NCBI RefSeq assembly: GCF_001654845.1
Contig: NZ_LXES01000001.1
Span: 1 to 58,828, forward strand
Direction of reading: 5' to 3'
Length of the DNA: 58,828 nt
Source of the DNA: Enterobacter soli ATCC BAA-2102
Lineage (GTDB): Bacteria > Pseudomonadota > Gammaproteobacteria > Enterobacterales > Enterobacteriaceae
Shown here: one piece after another, positions 20,205 to 29,069 of the stretch
How positions within the stretch are numbered: position 1 is the stretch's first letter
How the letters are laid out: every line of letters starts with the position of its first letter
Notes under the pieces: model-generated
Database searches by the model: none
What the model was told of the DNA's origin: nothing
What the model saw: the letters and a program-made list of their open reading frames with translations, nothing else
Made by a program: the position numbers and the translations under genes

Positions 20205-21491
20205 CTGGAACACATCTCTACCACCACGCTGATCGTCACGCTGATCATCATGGTGGTCATATCTGCCTATTTCTCGGGCTCGGAAACCGGCATGATGACG
20301 CTGAACCGCTATCGGCTGCGTCACCGCGCTAAACAAGGTAACCGCGCCGCACGTCGTGTAGAAAAGCTGCTGCGTAAGCCGGACCGCCTGATTAGCCTGG
20401 TCCTCATCGGTAACAACCTGGTCAATATCCTCGCCTCGGCACTGGGGACTATCGTCGGGATGCGCCTGTACGGTAATGCCGGTGTTGCCATTGCCACCGG
20501 TGTGCTGACATTTGTGGTGCTGGTATTTGCCGAAGTTCTGCCAAAAACCATCGCCGCGCTTTACCCGGAGAAAGTCGCCTACCCGAGCAGCTTCCTGCTG
20601 GCCCCGTTACTGATCCTGATGATGCCGCTGGTCTGGCTGCTGAATATGGTGACGCGTGTTCTGATGCGCATGGTCGGCATCAAAGCAGACGTCACCATTA
20701 GCAGCGCACTCAGCAAAGATGAACTACGCACCATCGTGAACGAATCCCGTTCGCAAATTTCCCGCCGCAACCAGGACATGCTGCTGTCGGTGCTGGATCT
20801 GGAGAAGGTCAGCGTTGACGACATCATGGTGCCTCGCAACGAAATCGTTGGTATCGATATCAATGACGACTGGAAAGCGATCGTCCGCCAGCTTACGCAC
20901 TCGCCGCACGGGCGTATCGTGCTGTACCGCGATTCGCTGGACGATGCCATCAGTATGCTGCGTGTACGCGAAGCTTACCGCCTGATGACCGAGAAAAAAG
21001 AGTTCACCAAAGAGATACTGCTGCGCGCTGCTGACGAAATTTACTATGTGCCGGAAGGCACGCCGCTCAGCACTCAGCTGGTGAAATTCCAGCGCAATAA
21101 GAAGAAAGTCGGGCTGGTTGTCGATGAATATGGTGATATTCAGGGGCTGGTGACGGTAGAGGATATTCTCGAAGAGATTGTCGGGGACTTTACCACCTCA
21201 ATGTCACCATCGCTGGCAGAGGAAGTGACTCCGCAGAACGACGGTTCAGTGCTGATTGACGGCAGCGCCAACATCCGTGAGCTGAATAAAGCCTTTAACT
21301 GGCACCTGCCAGAAGACGAAGCCCGCACGATGAATGGAATGATTCTGGAAGCACTGGAAGAGATCCCTGCGGCAGGCACGCGGGTACGCATTGAGCAATA
21401 CGATATTGATATCCTGGACGTGCAGGACAATATGATTAAGCAGGTGAAAATCCTGCCTGTGAAACCACTGCGCGAAAGTATCGCTGAGTAA
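20205..21491 (+). CDS. yfjD: CNNM/CorB-type inner membrane protein YfjD, CTG start
   Basis: A CorC/HlyC-CNNM family protein related to Salmonella CorB, implicated in divalent cation efflux and CorA function. A DUF21 membrane domain (about 1-190, with AYFSGSETGMMTLNRYRLR) is followed by tandem CBS domains (about 205-335) and a CorC_HlyC domain. The first in-frame ATG (20250) would delete 15 residues of the first membrane helix. AAGGAG at 20193-20198 instead points to CTG at 20205, which restores the 428 residues of the E. coli protein, whose annotated start is TTG. I therefore call the CTG start. Confidence 0.9.
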   Translation: MEHISTTTLIVTLIIMVVISAYFSGSETGMMTLNRYRLRHRAKQGNRAARRVEKLLRKPDRLISLVLIGNNLVNILASALGTIVGMRLYGNAGVAIATGVLTFVVLVFAEVLPKTIAALYPEKVAYPSSFLLAPLLILMMPLVWLLNMVTRVLMRMVGIKADVTISSALSKDELRTIVNESRSQISRRNQDMLLSVLDLEKVSVDDIMVPRNEIVGIDINDDWKAIVRQLTHSPHGRIVLYRDSLDDAISMLRVREAYRLMTEKKEFTKEILLRAADEIYYVPEGTPLSTQLVKFQRNKKKVGLVVDEYGDIQGLVTVEDILEEIVGDFTTSMSPSLAEEVTPQNDGSVLIDGSANIRELNKAFNWHLPEDEARTMNGMILEALEEIPAAGTRVRIEQYDIDILDVQDNMIKQVKILPVKPLRESIAE

Positions 21492-21495
21492 TGTT

Positions 21496-21534
21496 GTAGG
21501 CCGGGTGTAAGGCGAAGCCGCCACCCGGCACTAC
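21496..21534. repeat. REP-like palindromic element
   Basis: GTAGGCCGGGTG...CACCCGGC...CTAC is an imperfect palindrome with the GCCGGGTG/CACCCGGC arms typical of enterobacterial REP units. It lies between the convergent yfjD and grpE genes, the usual place for REP sequences, and may serve as a transcript end. Confidence 0.8.
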
Positions 21535-21545
21535 GGAGCGGCAAA

Positions 21546-22139
21546 TTACGCTTTCGCTTTCGCCACGGTCACCATAGCGGCACGAATGGTACGGCCGTTC
21601 AGGGTGTAACCTTTCTGCATCACGCCCAGCACTTTACCGGCTTCAACGTCTTCAGATTCCACCATAGCAATCGCCTGATGAACGTTCGGATCCAGCGGCA
21701 CGTTGGTATCAGCAACCACTTCAACACCAAACTTGCGTACCACATCCAGCATGGATTTCAGCGTCAGCTCGATACCTTCAATCATGGCGGCGTTGTCCGG
21801 GTTAGCTTTATCAGCCACTTCCAGCGCGCGATCCAGGCTATCGATAACCGGCAGCAGTTCGTTGACGAACTTCTCCAGCGCAAACTTATGCGCCTTTTCA
21901 ACGTCCAGCTCGGTACGGCGACGCAGGTTTTCCATCTCCGCTTTGATGCGTAACACACCATCGCGTTCGCGATTCTGTGCTTCTGCGACCTGGGCTTCCA
22001 GATTCGCAATTTTCTCATCGCGCGGGTCCACCTGCTCAGCAGAAGCTTCTGACTCTACGGCCTCAACTTCATCATGCTGTTCCGTGATAATTTCTTCCGG
22101 GGCTTGCCCCTCAGGCGTTTTCTGTTCTTTACTACTCAT
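21546..22139 (-). CDS. grpE: Nucleotide exchange factor GrpE
   Basis: GrpE releases ADP from DnaK and acts as a thermosensor of the DnaK-DnaJ-GrpE system. The 197 residues match E. coli, starting [13 protein letters not shown] disordered acidic N-terminus is followed by a long dimerising helix (about 40-130) and the C-terminal beta domain with the GrpE signature FGVEVV...[10 protein letters not shown]...[18 protein letters not shown]. The upstream in-frame start (22163) is rejected on length. A sigma-32 promoter lies upstream. Confidence 0.98.
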   Translation of the reverse strand: MSSKEQKTPEGQAPEEIITEQHDEVEAVESEASAEQVDPRDEKIANLEAQVAEAQNRERDGVLRIKAEMENLRRRTELDVEKAHKFALEKFVNELLPVIDSLDRALEVADKANPDNAAMIEGIELTLKSMLDVVRKFGVEVVADTNVPLDPNVHQAIAMVESEDVEAGKVLGVMQKGYTLNGRTIRAAMVTVAKAKA

Positions 22140-22183
22140 GAATTTCTCCGCGTTTTTCTGCATTCATCTCGCTAACTTCGCTT

Positions 22184-22212
22184 ATTATGGGGATCAGTTT
22201 CCGGGATTCAAG
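22184..22212 (-). promoter_or_regulatory. Sigma-32 promoter of grpE
   Basis: On the minus strand CTTGAA (22207-22212) and CCCCATAAT (22184-22192) are 14 bp apart, an almost perfect RpoH promoter 45 bp before the grpE start. Confidence 0.88.
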
Positions 22213-22261
22213 GGAACAAGACAGATTGTCATCATTCATTAGGCACAAGGACCTCCAGAAA

Positions 22262-23140
22262 ATGAATAATCATTTCAAGTGTATTGGGATCGTCGGGCAT
22301 CCGCGTCACCCTACCGCATTGACGACACATGAAATGTTGTATCGCTGGCTGTGCGCCAAAGGCTATGACGTGATGGTCGAACAGCAAATTGCGCAGGAGC
22401 TACAGCTCAAGAGCGTCAGAACCGGTACGCTGGCAGAAATAGGCCAGCAGGCGGATCTCGCCGTCGTGGTCGGCGGCGACGGCAACATGCTGGGCGCAGC
22501 CCGCACCCTGGCGCGCTACGATATCAAAGTTATCGGCATTAACCGTGGCAACCTCGGTTTTCTGACCGATCTCGACCCGGACAACGCCCAGCAACAGCTT
22601 GCCGATGTTCTGGAAGGCCACTATATCAGTGAGAAACGCTTCCTGCTTGAGGCACAAGTGTGCCAGCAGGACTGCCAGAAACGCATCAGTACCGCCATTA
22701 ACGAAGTCGTTCTCCACCCCGGCAAGGTGGCGCATATGATTGAATTCGAAGTTTATATTGATGAGATCTTTGCGTTCTCGCAGCGTTCGGATGGGCTGAT
22801 TATCTCAACGCCGACGGGTTCCACCGCCTACTCGCTTTCTGCGGGCGGCCCGATTTTAACACCGTCACTGGATGCGATCACGCTGGTGCCCATGTTCCCG
22901 CATACGCTTTCTGCGCGTCCGCTGGTCATCAACGGCAGCAGCACTATTCGCCTGCGTTTTTCTCACCGCCGCAATGACCTGGAGATCAGCTGTGACAGCC
23001 AAATCGCGCTGCCTATACAGGAAGGTGAAGACGTGTTAATCCGTCGCTGCGATTACCACCTGAATCTGATCCACCCGAAAGATTACAGCTATTTCAATAC
23101 ATTAAGTTCCAAACTCGGCTGGTCAAAAAAATTGTTCTGA
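22262..23140 (+). CDS. nadK: NAD kinase NadK
   Basis: NadK phosphorylates NAD to NADP with ATP, the only route to NADP. The 292 residues match E. coli. The catalytic GGDGN motif (about 72-76) sits in [15 protein letters not shown], with NEVVLH and the [15 protein letters not shown] loop further on. The start MNNHFK is preferred to the in-frame ATG at 22187 by length and by AAGGACC about 11 bases upstream. Divergent from grpE. Confidence 0.98.
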   Translation: MNNHFKCIGIVGHPRHPTALTTHEMLYRWLCAKGYDVMVEQQIAQELQLKSVRTGTLAEIGQQADLAVVVGGDGNMLGAARTLARYDIKVIGINRGNLGFLTDLDPDNAQQQLADVLEGHYISEKRFLLEAQVCQQDCQKRISTAINEVVLHPGKVAHMIEFEVYIDEIFAFSQRSDGLIISTPTGSTAYSLSAGGPILTPSLDAITLVPMFPHTLSARPLVINGSSTIRLRFSHRRNDLEISCDSQIALPIQEGEDVLIRRCDYHLNLIHPKDYSYFNTLSSKLGWSKKLF

Positions 23141-23157
23141 TTTTGCATCCAGCACTT

Positions 23158-23215
23158 TACTGTATATAAAACCAGTTTATACTGTATGAAAACACAGTTA
23201 TGGTTTTTCATACAG
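23158..23215 (+). promoter_or_regulatory. LexA (SOS) boxes upstream of recN
   Basis: CTGTATATAAAACCAG (23160-23175) and CTGTATGAAAACACAG (23182-23197) both fit CTG-N10-CAG and are 22 bp apart. A weaker, inverted match ends in ATACAG at 23215. The stacked boxes between nadK and recN reproduce the tightly repressed E. coli recN SOS promoter. TATACT in the interval (23178-23183) can serve as the -10. Confidence 0.9.
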
Positions 23216-23225
23216 GAAAACAATT

Positions 23226-24887
23226 ATGCTGGCACAACTGACCATCAGCAACTTCGCCATTGTTCGTGAACTTGAAATCGACTTCCACAGTGGCATGACG
23301 GCTATCACCGGGGAAACCGGTGCAGGTAAATCCATTGCCATTGATGCTCTCGGCTTGTGCCTGGGCGGGCGTGCAGAAGGCGACATGGTGCGCACTGGCG
23401 CAAACCGCGCCGATCTCTGCGCCCGCTTTTCACTGAAAGATACCCCCGCCGCTCAGCGCTGGCTGGAACAGAACCAGCTTGAAGATGGACGTGAGTGTTT
23501 ACTTCGCCGTGTGATCAGCAGTGATGGCCGCTCTCGTGGCTTCATCAATGGCACGGCCGTACCACTTTCCCAGCTTCGCGAGCTTGGCCAGTTACTGATT
23601 CAGATCCACGGCCAGCACGCTCACCAACAGCTTGTTAAGCCCGAGCAGCAAAAAGCCCTGCTCGACGGCTATGCGGGTGAGTATGCACTTACTCAACTGA
23701 TGGCAGAACACTACCGCCAGTGGCACCAGAGCTGCCGTGAGCTTGCTCAGCACCAGCAACTGAGTCAGGAGCGTGCCGCACGTGCTGAGCTGCTTGATTA
23801 TCAGCTAAAAGAGCTGAACGAATTTAACCCGCAGCCAGGGGAATTCGAGCAAATCGACGAAGAGTACAAGCGTCTGGCCAACAGCGGCCATTTGCTCTCA
23901 ACCAGCCAAAATGCCCTGAACCTGCTGGCGGATGGCGAAGACGTTAACCTGCAAAGCCAGCTGTATAACGTACGCCAGTTAGTCACCGAGCTGGCTGGCA
24001 TGGACAGCAAACTCTCTGGCGTGCTGGATATGCTGGAAGAGGCCGCCATCCAGATTTCTGAGGCGGGCGATGAACTGCGCCACTATTGTGAGCGCCTGGA
24101 TCTCGACCCTAATCGCCTGTTTGAGCTAGAGCAACGCATCTCTCGCCAGATTTCTCTGGCGCGTAAACATCATGTATCACCGGAAGAGCTGCCAACCTTT
24201 TATCAGAGCCTGCTGGATGAACAGCAGCAGCTCGACGACCAGGCCGACTCGCAAGAAACCTTAACGCTGGCGGTGAATCTGCATCATCAGCAGGCGCTGG
24301 CGACGGCAAAACAGCTGCACGACATCCGTCAGCACTATGCGCAGGAACTAAGCCAGCACATCACCGAGAGTATGCACACGCTGGCAATGCCGCACGGTGT
24401 GTTCACGATTGATGTTCGCTTTGAAGAAAACACCCTGACGGCTGAAGGTGCGGACCGTATCGAATTCCGGGTGACCACAAACCCTGGTCAGCCCTTACAG
24501 GCCATTTCTAAGGTGGCGTCTGGCGGTGAGCTGTCCCGTATCGCCCTCTCCATCCAGGTGATTACCGCACGTAAAATGGAAACCCCGGCGCTCATTTTCG
24601 ATGAAGTGGATGTGGGGATCAGCGGCCCAACGGCGGCCGTGGTAGGCAAACTGCTGCGCCAGTTGGGTGAATCCACTCAGGTAATGTGTGTCACCCACCT
24701 GCCGCAGGTGGCTGGCTGTGGTCATCACCACTTTATCGTCAGCAAAGAAACTGATGGCGAAATGACCGAAACGCACATGAAGCCTTTAGATAAGCGCTCG
24801 CGTTTACAGGAGCTGGCGCGCCTGCTGGGGGGAAGTGAAGTGACGCGCAACACCCTCGCGAACGCGAAAGAACTGCTGGCTGCCTAA
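23226..24887 (+). CDS. recN: DNA repair protein RecN
   Basis: An SMC-like ATPase that holds broken DNA and sister chromatids together during double-strand-break repair. The 553 residues match E. coli. Walker A GETGAGKS (about 29-36) is followed by two coiled-coil arms (about 155-225 and 320-365), then the signature [11 protein letters not shown] (about 437-447) and Walker [13 protein letters not shown] (about 459-470). The AMLAQL start directly follows three candidate LexA boxes. The protein ends in Leu-Ala-Ala; E. coli RecN is a ClpXP substrate with a similar tail. Confidence 0.98.
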   Translation: MLAQLTISNFAIVRELEIDFHSGMTAITGETGAGKSIAIDALGLCLGGRAEGDMVRTGANRADLCARFSLKDTPAAQRWLEQNQLEDGRECLLRRVISSDGRSRGFINGTAVPLSQLRELGQLLIQIHGQHAHQQLVKPEQQKALLDGYAGEYALTQLMAEHYRQWHQSCRELAQHQQLSQERAARAELLDYQLKELNEFNPQPGEFEQIDEEYKRLANSGHLLSTSQNALNLLADGEDVNLQSQLYNVRQLVTELAGMDSKLSGVLDMLEEAAIQISEAGDELRHYCERLDLDPNRLFELEQRISRQISLARKHHVSPEELPTFYQSLLDEQQQLDDQADSQETLTLAVNLHHQQALATAKQLHDIRQHYAQELSQHITESMHTLAMPHGVFTIDVRFEENTLTAEGADRIEFRVTTNPGQPLQAISKVASGGELSRIALSIQVITARKMETPALIFDEVDVGISGPTAAVVGKLLRQLGESTQVMCVTHLPQVAGCGHHHFIVSKETDGEMTETHMKPLDKRSRLQELARLLGGSEVTRNTLANAKELLAA

Positions 24888-25025
24888 ACTTTTTCGGGAT
24901 CTCAGAGTCATAGAGAACAACAAAAACGCCGCCAGACCAGTTTCAAAGTGGGGCAAGGTCTATTATCATCGGCATATTACATATGAGCCGCGTACTGCTC
25001 GGGCCCGAAAAGGAATCAAATCACT

Positions 25026-25364
25026 ATGCGCTGTAAAACGCTGACCGCTGCCGCAGCGGTTCTTCTGATGTTGACCGCAGGCTGTTCCACTCTGGAGAAA
25101 GTGGTTTACCGTCCTGACATCAACCAGGGGAACTACCTTACCCCTAACGATGTGTCCAAAATCCGTGTAGGGATGACACAACAGCAGGTCGCTTATGCAC
25201 TGGGAACCCCGATGATGTCCGATCCGTTCGGCACAAACACCTGGTTCTATGTATTCCGTCAGCAGCCTGGTCATGAAGATGTGACCCAGCAGACCCTGAC
25301 GCTGACCTTCAACAGCAGCGGCGTGTTGACTAACATCGACAACAAACCTGCTCTGACCAAATAA
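25026..25364 (+). CDS. bamE: Outer membrane assembly lipoprotein BamE (SmpA)
   Basis: A small lipoprotein of the BAM complex that stabilises BamD-BamA contact and binds phosphatidylglycerol. The 112 residues have lipobox LTAGC (Cys20), the [11 protein letters not shown] segment and the SmpA/OmlA fold with [21 protein letters not shown]. Monocistronic between recN and a strong terminator. Confidence 0.97.
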   Translation: MRCKTLTAAAAVLLMLTAGCSTLEKVVYRPDINQGNYLTPNDVSKIRVGMTQQQVAYALGTPMMSDPFGTNTWFYVFRQQPGHEDVTQQTLTLTFNSSGVLTNIDNKPALTK

Positions 25365-25382
25365 TCAGGTCAGAAATGCAAA

Positions 25383-25408
25383 AAGGTGCTCAATGAGCAC
25401 CTTTTTTG
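25383..25408 (+). terminator. bamE intrinsic terminator
   Basis: AAGGTGCTC-AAT-GAGCACCTT stem followed by TTTTT, 18 bases after the bamE stop. Confidence 0.92.
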
Positions 25409-25419
25409 TTTTCTTTTAT

Positions 25420-25451
25420 CCCCTCGCCCCTCTGGGGAGAGGGGCGAGGGG
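25420..25451. repeat. 32-bp perfect GC-rich palindrome
   Basis: Arms CCCCTCGCCCCTCT and AGAGGGGCGAGGGG form a 14-pair perfect stem with a GGGG loop, between the convergent bamE and rnfH genes. A related CCCTCTCC/GGGAGAGG-type sequence closes the window at 58767-58828, so it looks like one copy of a dispersed palindromic element. Confidence 0.7.
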
Positions 25452-25458
25452 AACAAAA

Positions 25459-25746
25459 CTACTTACCCGATTTCTCCGCACGCTGGCGACGCAGCTCTTT
25501 CGGGTCGGCAATCAGCGGTCGATAAATCTCCACCCTGTCGCCCTCTTTCAGCACATCCCCCAGTTTTACCGGGCGGCTGTAGATACCGACTTTGTTTTTT
25601 GCCAGATCGATATCACTGCGAAGCTCAAGCAACCCCGAGGCACGAATGGCGTCCTCAACCGTTGCATTCTCTTCAAGCGTAACGCGTTGCAGATACTGTT
25701 TTTCCGGCAGCGCGTACACCACTTCTACAGCAATCTTATGCGACAC
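25459..25746 (-). CDS. rnfH: RnfH-family ubiquitin-like protein
   Basis: A 95-residue beta-grasp protein of the UPF0125/RnfH family, of unclear role, usually beside ratA. The start is the GTG within the 3' end of ratA ([19 protein letters not shown]), giving the E. coli length (96). The longer frame to 25818 only translates the ratA coding region. It overlaps ratA by 11 bp, so translation is coupled. Confidence 0.92.
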   Translation of the reverse strand: MSHKIAVEVVYALPEKQYLQRVTLEENATVEDAIRASGLLELRSDIDLAKNKVGIYSRPVKLGDVLKEGDRVEIYRPLIADPKELRRQRAEKSGK

Positions 25747-26173
25747 TGTAGACCTCTTTGGCCCGCGAGGTGAACGCCTGAACCATGTTTGAGGCCAGCT
25801 CTTTGAAGATACGGCCAAACGCCAGCTCTATCAGCTTATTGGTAAATTCAAAATCGAGATGGAATTCAATGCGGCAGGCGTCAGCGCTCAATGGCGTAAA
25901 CTTCCAGCCCCCCATCAGGGTTTTGAACGGGCCATCGACCAGATGCATCAAAATACTCTGATTATCGGTCAGCGTATTGCGGGTCGTGAACGTCTTACTG
26001 ATCCCCGCTTTCGAGACATCCACGGCCGCAGTCATCTGCGTCGGGCCAGATTCCAGTACCCGGCTACCGGTACATCCCGGAATAAACTGCGGATAAGACT
26101 GAACATCGTTCACTAACTGATACATTTGTTCCACGCTGAAGGGGACAAGCGCAGTACGGCTAATCTGAGGCAT
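25736..26173 (-). CDS. ratA: Polyketide cyclase/START-domain protein RatA
   Basis: A 145-residue START/Coq10-like protein. E. coli RatA was described as binding the 50S subunit and blocking 70S association; as a Coq10 relative it may act on ubiquinone. The core is [24 protein letters not shown] with the conserved PQFIPGC. The start MPQ was chosen because GGAAAATG supplies a Shine-Dalgarno sequence and the length agrees with current E. coli annotation. A longer 158-residue version begins at 26212. Confidence 0.93.
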   Translation of the reverse strand: MPQISRTALVPFSVEQMYQLVNDVQSYPQFIPGCTGSRVLESGPTQMTAAVDVSKAGISKTFTTRNTLTDNQSILMHLVDGPFKTLMGGWKFTPLSADACRIEFHLDFEFTNKLIELAFGRIFKELASNMVQAFTSRAKEVYSVA

Positions 26174-26329
26174 AGCATTTTCCATGGTCACACAACGGAC
26201 AAATAATAACATTTATCACCTGTTAAAAAAACGCTAAGCCTCATCTCGTGCTAATATAGCGCGTTAGACCTCACAGGACGCAATGAGGTGACTTTTTGAA
26301 ATCAGATTACCGACGGCTTTACGACACCT

Positions 26330-26812
26330 ATGACGAAGAAAAAAGCACATAAACCAGGTTCGGCGACCATTGCACTTAACAAGCGTGCTCGCCATGAGTA
26401 TTTCATCGAAGAAGAATTCGAAGCAGGCCTTGCATTGCAGGGCTGGGAAGTAAAATCGCTGCGCGCCGGCAAAGCCAATATTGGTGATAGCTATGTGATC
26501 TTCAAAGACGGCGAAGCCTTTTTGTTTGGCGCAAACTTTACGCCGCTGACAGTCGCCTCTTCGCACTATGTATGCGATCCAACCCGCACCCGTAAGCTGC
26601 TGCTGAACAAGCGAGAGCTGGATTCCCTTTTCGGGCGCATTAATCGCGAAGGTTATACCGTGCTGGCTCTGTCTCTGTACTGGAAGAATGCCTGGTGCAA
26701 AGTGAAAATTGGCGTCGCGAAAGGTAAGAAGCAGCACGACAAACGTAACGATGCTAAAGATCGCGAATGGCAGGTCGATAAAGCACGTATCATGAAGCAC
26801 GCAGGTCGTTAA
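26330..26812 (+). CDS. smpB: SsrA-binding protein SmpB
   Basis: SmpB binds the tRNA-like end of tmRNA and places it in the A site of stalled ribosomes for trans-translation. The 160 residues match E. coli. An OB-fold core ([21 protein letters not shown]) precedes the basic C-terminal tail ([26 protein letters not shown]) that reads the empty mRNA channel. Divergent from ratA and 90 bp before its partner RNA ssrA. Confidence 0.98.
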   Translation: MTKKKAHKPGSATIALNKRARHEYFIEEEFEAGLALQGWEVKSLRAGKANIGDSYVIFKDGEAFLFGANFTPLTVASSHYVCDPTRTRKLLLNKRELDSLFGRINREGYTVLALSLYWKNAWCKVKIGVAKGKKQHDKRNDAKDREWQVDKARIMKHAGR

Positions 26813-26821
26813 TTTCAGGAT

Positions 26822-26844
26822 ACTTATTGAGCGATTCAATAAGT
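26822..26844. other. Inverted repeat between smpB and ssrA
   Basis: ACTTATTGA and TCAATAAGT form a nine-pair perfect but AT-rich stem around GCGAT, 10 bases after the smpB stop. It lacks a T-run, so it is at most a weak terminator or a processing or protein-binding site. Confidence 0.4.
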
Positions 26845-26881
26845 TAGCGTTCCGGGCTGGTATCCAGGAAGTGAAATCTGG

Positions 26882-26887
26882 TATACT
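26882..26887 (+). promoter_or_regulatory. ssrA promoter -10 box
   Basis: TATACT at 26882-26887 lies 15 bases before the mature 5' end, as in E. coli, where a short precursor is trimmed by RNase P. No good -35 box is visible at the proper distance. Confidence 0.6.
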
Positions 26888-26902
26888 CAGTTCAACACTA
26901 TT

Positions 26903-27265
26903 GGGGCTGATTCTGGATTCGACGGGATTTGCGAAACCCAAGGTGCATGCCGAGGGGCGGTTTGCCTCGTAAAAAGCCGCAAAAAAATAGTCGCAAACGA
27001 CGAAAACTACGCTTTAGCAGCTTAATAACCTGCTAAGAGCCCTCTCTCCCTAGCTTCCGCTCTTAAGACGGGGATCAAGAGAGGTCAAACCCAAAAGAGA
27101 TCGCGCGGATGCCCTGCCTGGGGTTGAAGTGCTAAAACTAATCAGGCTAGTTCGTTAGTGGCGTGTCTGTCCGCAGCTGGCGTGCGAATGTAAAGACAAA
27201 CTAAGCATGTAGTACCGAGGATGTAGAAATTTCGGACGCGGGTTCAACTCCCGCCAGCTCCACCA
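26903..27265 (+). ncRNA. ssrA: tmRNA (SsrA)
   Basis: The 363-nt RNA rescues stalled ribosomes by acting as tRNA-Ala and then as mRNA. The 5' end GGGGCTGATTCTGGATTCGA pairs with the 3' end ...CCCGCCAGCTCCACCA, with CCA encoded. The resume codon is GCA at 26993 and the tag reads ANDENYALAA, ending in TAA TAA (27023-27028). Length and tag are identical to E. coli. The 3' end is a frequent attachment site for integrative elements. Confidence 0.99.
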
Positions 27266-27311
27266 AAATTCTCCATCGGCGATTACCAGAGTCGACCGAT
27301 GAAGTCCTAAG

Positions 27312-27344
27312 AGCCCGCACGGCGCAAGCCCTGCGGGCTTTTTT
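27312..27344 (+). terminator. ssrA intrinsic terminator
   Basis: AGCCCGCA and TGCGGGCT form a perfect stem around a 12-base loop that contains its own GGC/GCC pairing, followed by six Ts. Confidence 0.9.
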
Positions 27345-27479
27345 GTGTCTGTTGTTGTCCGAGAATATCCGCCTAAATTCTATGATTATTGGTATACGGG
27401 CACACAGACCAACCTGACGCTCAAGGAAGACAGCAGCGGCGACTGGCTTCCGAAGTGCGACGAAACCGCAGTGACATAA
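27345..27479 (+). pseudogene. 3' remnant of an unidentified gene fused to the ssrA terminator
   Basis: An open frame begins at GTG 27345, directly at the T-run of the ssrA terminator, and runs 44 codons to TAA 27479. The residues (REYPPKFYDYWYTGTQTN and then LTLKEDSSGDWLPKCDETAVT) look like genuine protein: Tyr/Trp-rich, with charged loops. There is no room for a ribosome-binding site, but a terminator follows nine bases after the stop. The simplest reading is the surviving C-terminus of a gene whose 5' part was lost at the ssrA junction. I do not recognise the family. Confidence 0.5.
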
Positions 27480-27487
27480 CCTACATC

Positions 27488-27512
27488 GACTGGCTGCAGC
27501 CGGTCTTTTTCT
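27488..27512 (+). terminator. Terminator of the gene remnant
   Basis: GACTGGCTG/CAGCCGGTC is a near-perfect inverted repeat (one G-U pair) followed by TTTTTCTT. It reads in the same direction as the remnant frame that stops at 27479. Confidence 0.65.
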
Positions 27513-27595
27513 TATTGATAATTCTGCTGCGCCAAAGAGAACGGTTAAACCCCGAAAATTTTTGTAGGAAGAATTGGCATCATGAAATCTGCAAA

Positions 27596-28099
27596 TCAAT
27601 GATATTGGCCATACCATGGCTCATTCATTTCTGGAATATACGGCCAGTCAGTCCTGCTCTTTATCGCGGCTTGTGCCAGCAGGGCTTGCTCTTGAGAAAG
27701 AAAAATCCCTGCTAAATTGTTGCCTCCATCTACTGCATAAAACTGTATATCGGCACCTTTAAGCTGTTCATTAACAATAAGAAAAAGGAAAAATGTTGCC
27801 CGTCCCCAGCTTTGCACTTCCGTACCAGGATCCGCAGCGGAATAGACAATATACTCCTCTCCATTGCACTGAATTGTATAGGCTGGCAAATCAGCATCCA
27901 GAATCTCACGTACTTCAGCGGGTCGAGCGACATGCTCCCTGAGTGTAGGCAGTAGTAGTTGATAAGCGTCAGCGATACCCTGCTCCGCAAGGCGCTCAGC
28001 ATCAAGCAGAATCAATTTGTCATAATCAAGGAAGCCTGAATCACTTACAGTGCTATTTGCTTCAGCTTTTGAGAAGAATTTAGTTATAAGCGAAAACAT
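27596..28099 (-). CDS. Hypothetical protein next to ssrA
   Basis: A 167-residue soluble protein with no signal peptide and no family I recognise. It is acidic, with an alpha/beta pattern, a central hydrophobic segment (ATFFLFLIV, about 102-110), and an aromatic C-terminus (DWPYIPEMNEPWYGQYH). AGGA five bases before the ATG supports translation. Small, acidic, solitary proteins of this kind in junction regions are often immunity proteins left from toxin cassettes, but there is no toxin gene here and that idea is inference only. Confidence 0.7.
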   Translation of the reverse strand: MFSLITKFFSKAEANSTVSDSGFLDYDKLILLDAERLAEQGIADAYQLLLPTLREHVARPAEVREILDADLPAYTIQCNGEEYIVYSAADPGTEVQSWGRATFFLFLIVNEQLKGADIQFYAVDGGNNLAGIFLSQEQALLAQAAIKSRTDWPYIPEMNEPWYGQYH

Positions 28100-28418
28100 C
28101 GGATTCCTATTGAGAAAATAATTGGCATCAGAGATGAATCATATAACGATTGTAGCTGTCAGTGGAAAATTCCTTCGTCGACATAAAACGATTAACCTGA
28201 CATTTAGCATGACATCAAGTAACGAAATTACTACGCGGCAGTCCTACAGGCTGATGTAATGATCAGAATAGTATCAGAACGAGACTTCCACTGAGGTGAA
28301 TCAGTAGGTTATCTCCCTTCTGAATCGAGAGGGAGTTATGCGGGGGAATCGGCGCTTTTAGAAGACATCATCATTTTATGCCAAACAAGCATCCTGCTGA
28401 GAGCATTTTCTAAAAATT
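28100..28418. other. AT-rich intergenic stretch
   Basis: No ORF with a plausible start and ribosome-binding site. The only structure seen is CTCCCT...AGGGAG at about 28314-28336, an imperfect hairpin without a T-run. It probably holds the promoter of the gene at 27596-28099 and the 3' end of the gene at 28419. Confidence 0.5.
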
Positions 28419-28961
28419 TCATCTAAAGCTCCACTGTACAGTAATAACAAACACCGAGGGTATTATCAAACCAACATCCATACCAAAGTATGATGTGAAA
28501 TTATACTGGAACCCATGATAAATATAAGGAGAGAAACCCACCCCTGTCACTTTTTTGAAATCATGATAAGAACCATGGTCACCACAATCGCTAAAGGCAT
28601 CAAAGAAAAACTCACCTACATACCCGTATATCCCCTTAAAAACCAGTCCATCGCCAAGATTCGCCCAATCTTTTCTGACACCAGCCGCTAAGCATCTGTC
28701 ATTAAAGCTATTATTCATAGTACCAAGAATATAACTATAATCTGATTGTTCTGAAAATTTTCGTTCTACCGATATAAACTTGTTGTCAAAATGTTCTGTA
28801 TATTGCCCATGATTATGCGTCAAATGGTAAACATAAGATCCTGTGTTTATCGAATAAAGATTTATGTCATCTGCCTGACAAGTGAATGCCGCGATACATA
28901 CCGCCCCGCATAAAAAATGACGTATATCTGGTTTGATTTTGCTCTCATATTTAGCGTTCAT
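28419..28961 (-). CDS. Secreted outer-membrane-like protein, unknown function
   Basis: A 180-residue protein with a basic start, a hydrophobic segment (residues 15-30, ending TCQA) and a mature part rich in alternating aromatic and polar residues (NLYSINTGSYVYHLTHNHGQ, YSYILGTMNNSF, FSPYIYHGFQYNFTSYFGMD), ending in WSFR. This amphipathic pattern with a terminal aromatic suggests a small outer-membrane beta-barrel. Homologues in related genera are often named sn-glycerol-3-phosphate transporter, which this architecture does not support. Two Cys pairs could form disulfides. AT-rich, solitary. Confidence 0.72.
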   Translation of the reverse strand: MNAKYESKIKPDIRHFLCGAVCIAAFTCQADDINLYSINTGSYVYHLTHNHGQYTEHFDNKFISVERKFSEQSDYSYILGTMNNSFNDRCLAAGVRKDWANLGDGLVFKGIYGYVGEFFFDAFSDCGDHGSYHDFKKVTGVGFSPYIYHGFQYNFTSYFGMDVGLIIPSVFVITVQWSFR

Positions 28962-29022
28962 GATTAGGCTCTTAACCAGTAAATGTTTTACATTTCAAAG
29001 AACTTTAAAGTCATTTGTGATA

Positions 29023-29054
29023 GCAGGTGGATGTAGCATTTCACATCCACCTGC
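29023..29054. terminator. Hairpin after the P-type ATPase gene
   Basis: GCAGGTGGATGT and ACATCCACCTGC form a perfect 12-pair stem with an 8-base loop, 16 bases after the ATPase stop. There is no long T-run, so it may be a rho-independent end of modest strength or an mRNA-stabilising structure. Confidence 0.6.
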
Positions 29055-29069
29055 GTGGTGATATCTGTT

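Noticed and set aside
26264..26941. Minus-strand 225-codon frame covering smpB
   Set aside because: It is antisense to SmpB, which is intact and conserved end to end.
27389..27715. Plus-strand 108-codon frame after ssrA
   Set aside because: It runs through a terminator and antisense to the 167-residue gene; the frame ending at 27479 is the better coding candidate.
27266..29000. Duplicate ssrA 3' end (attR) marking an integrated island
   Set aside because: No second copy of the CGCCAGCTCCACCA core was found downstream in this region, and no integrase gene is present.
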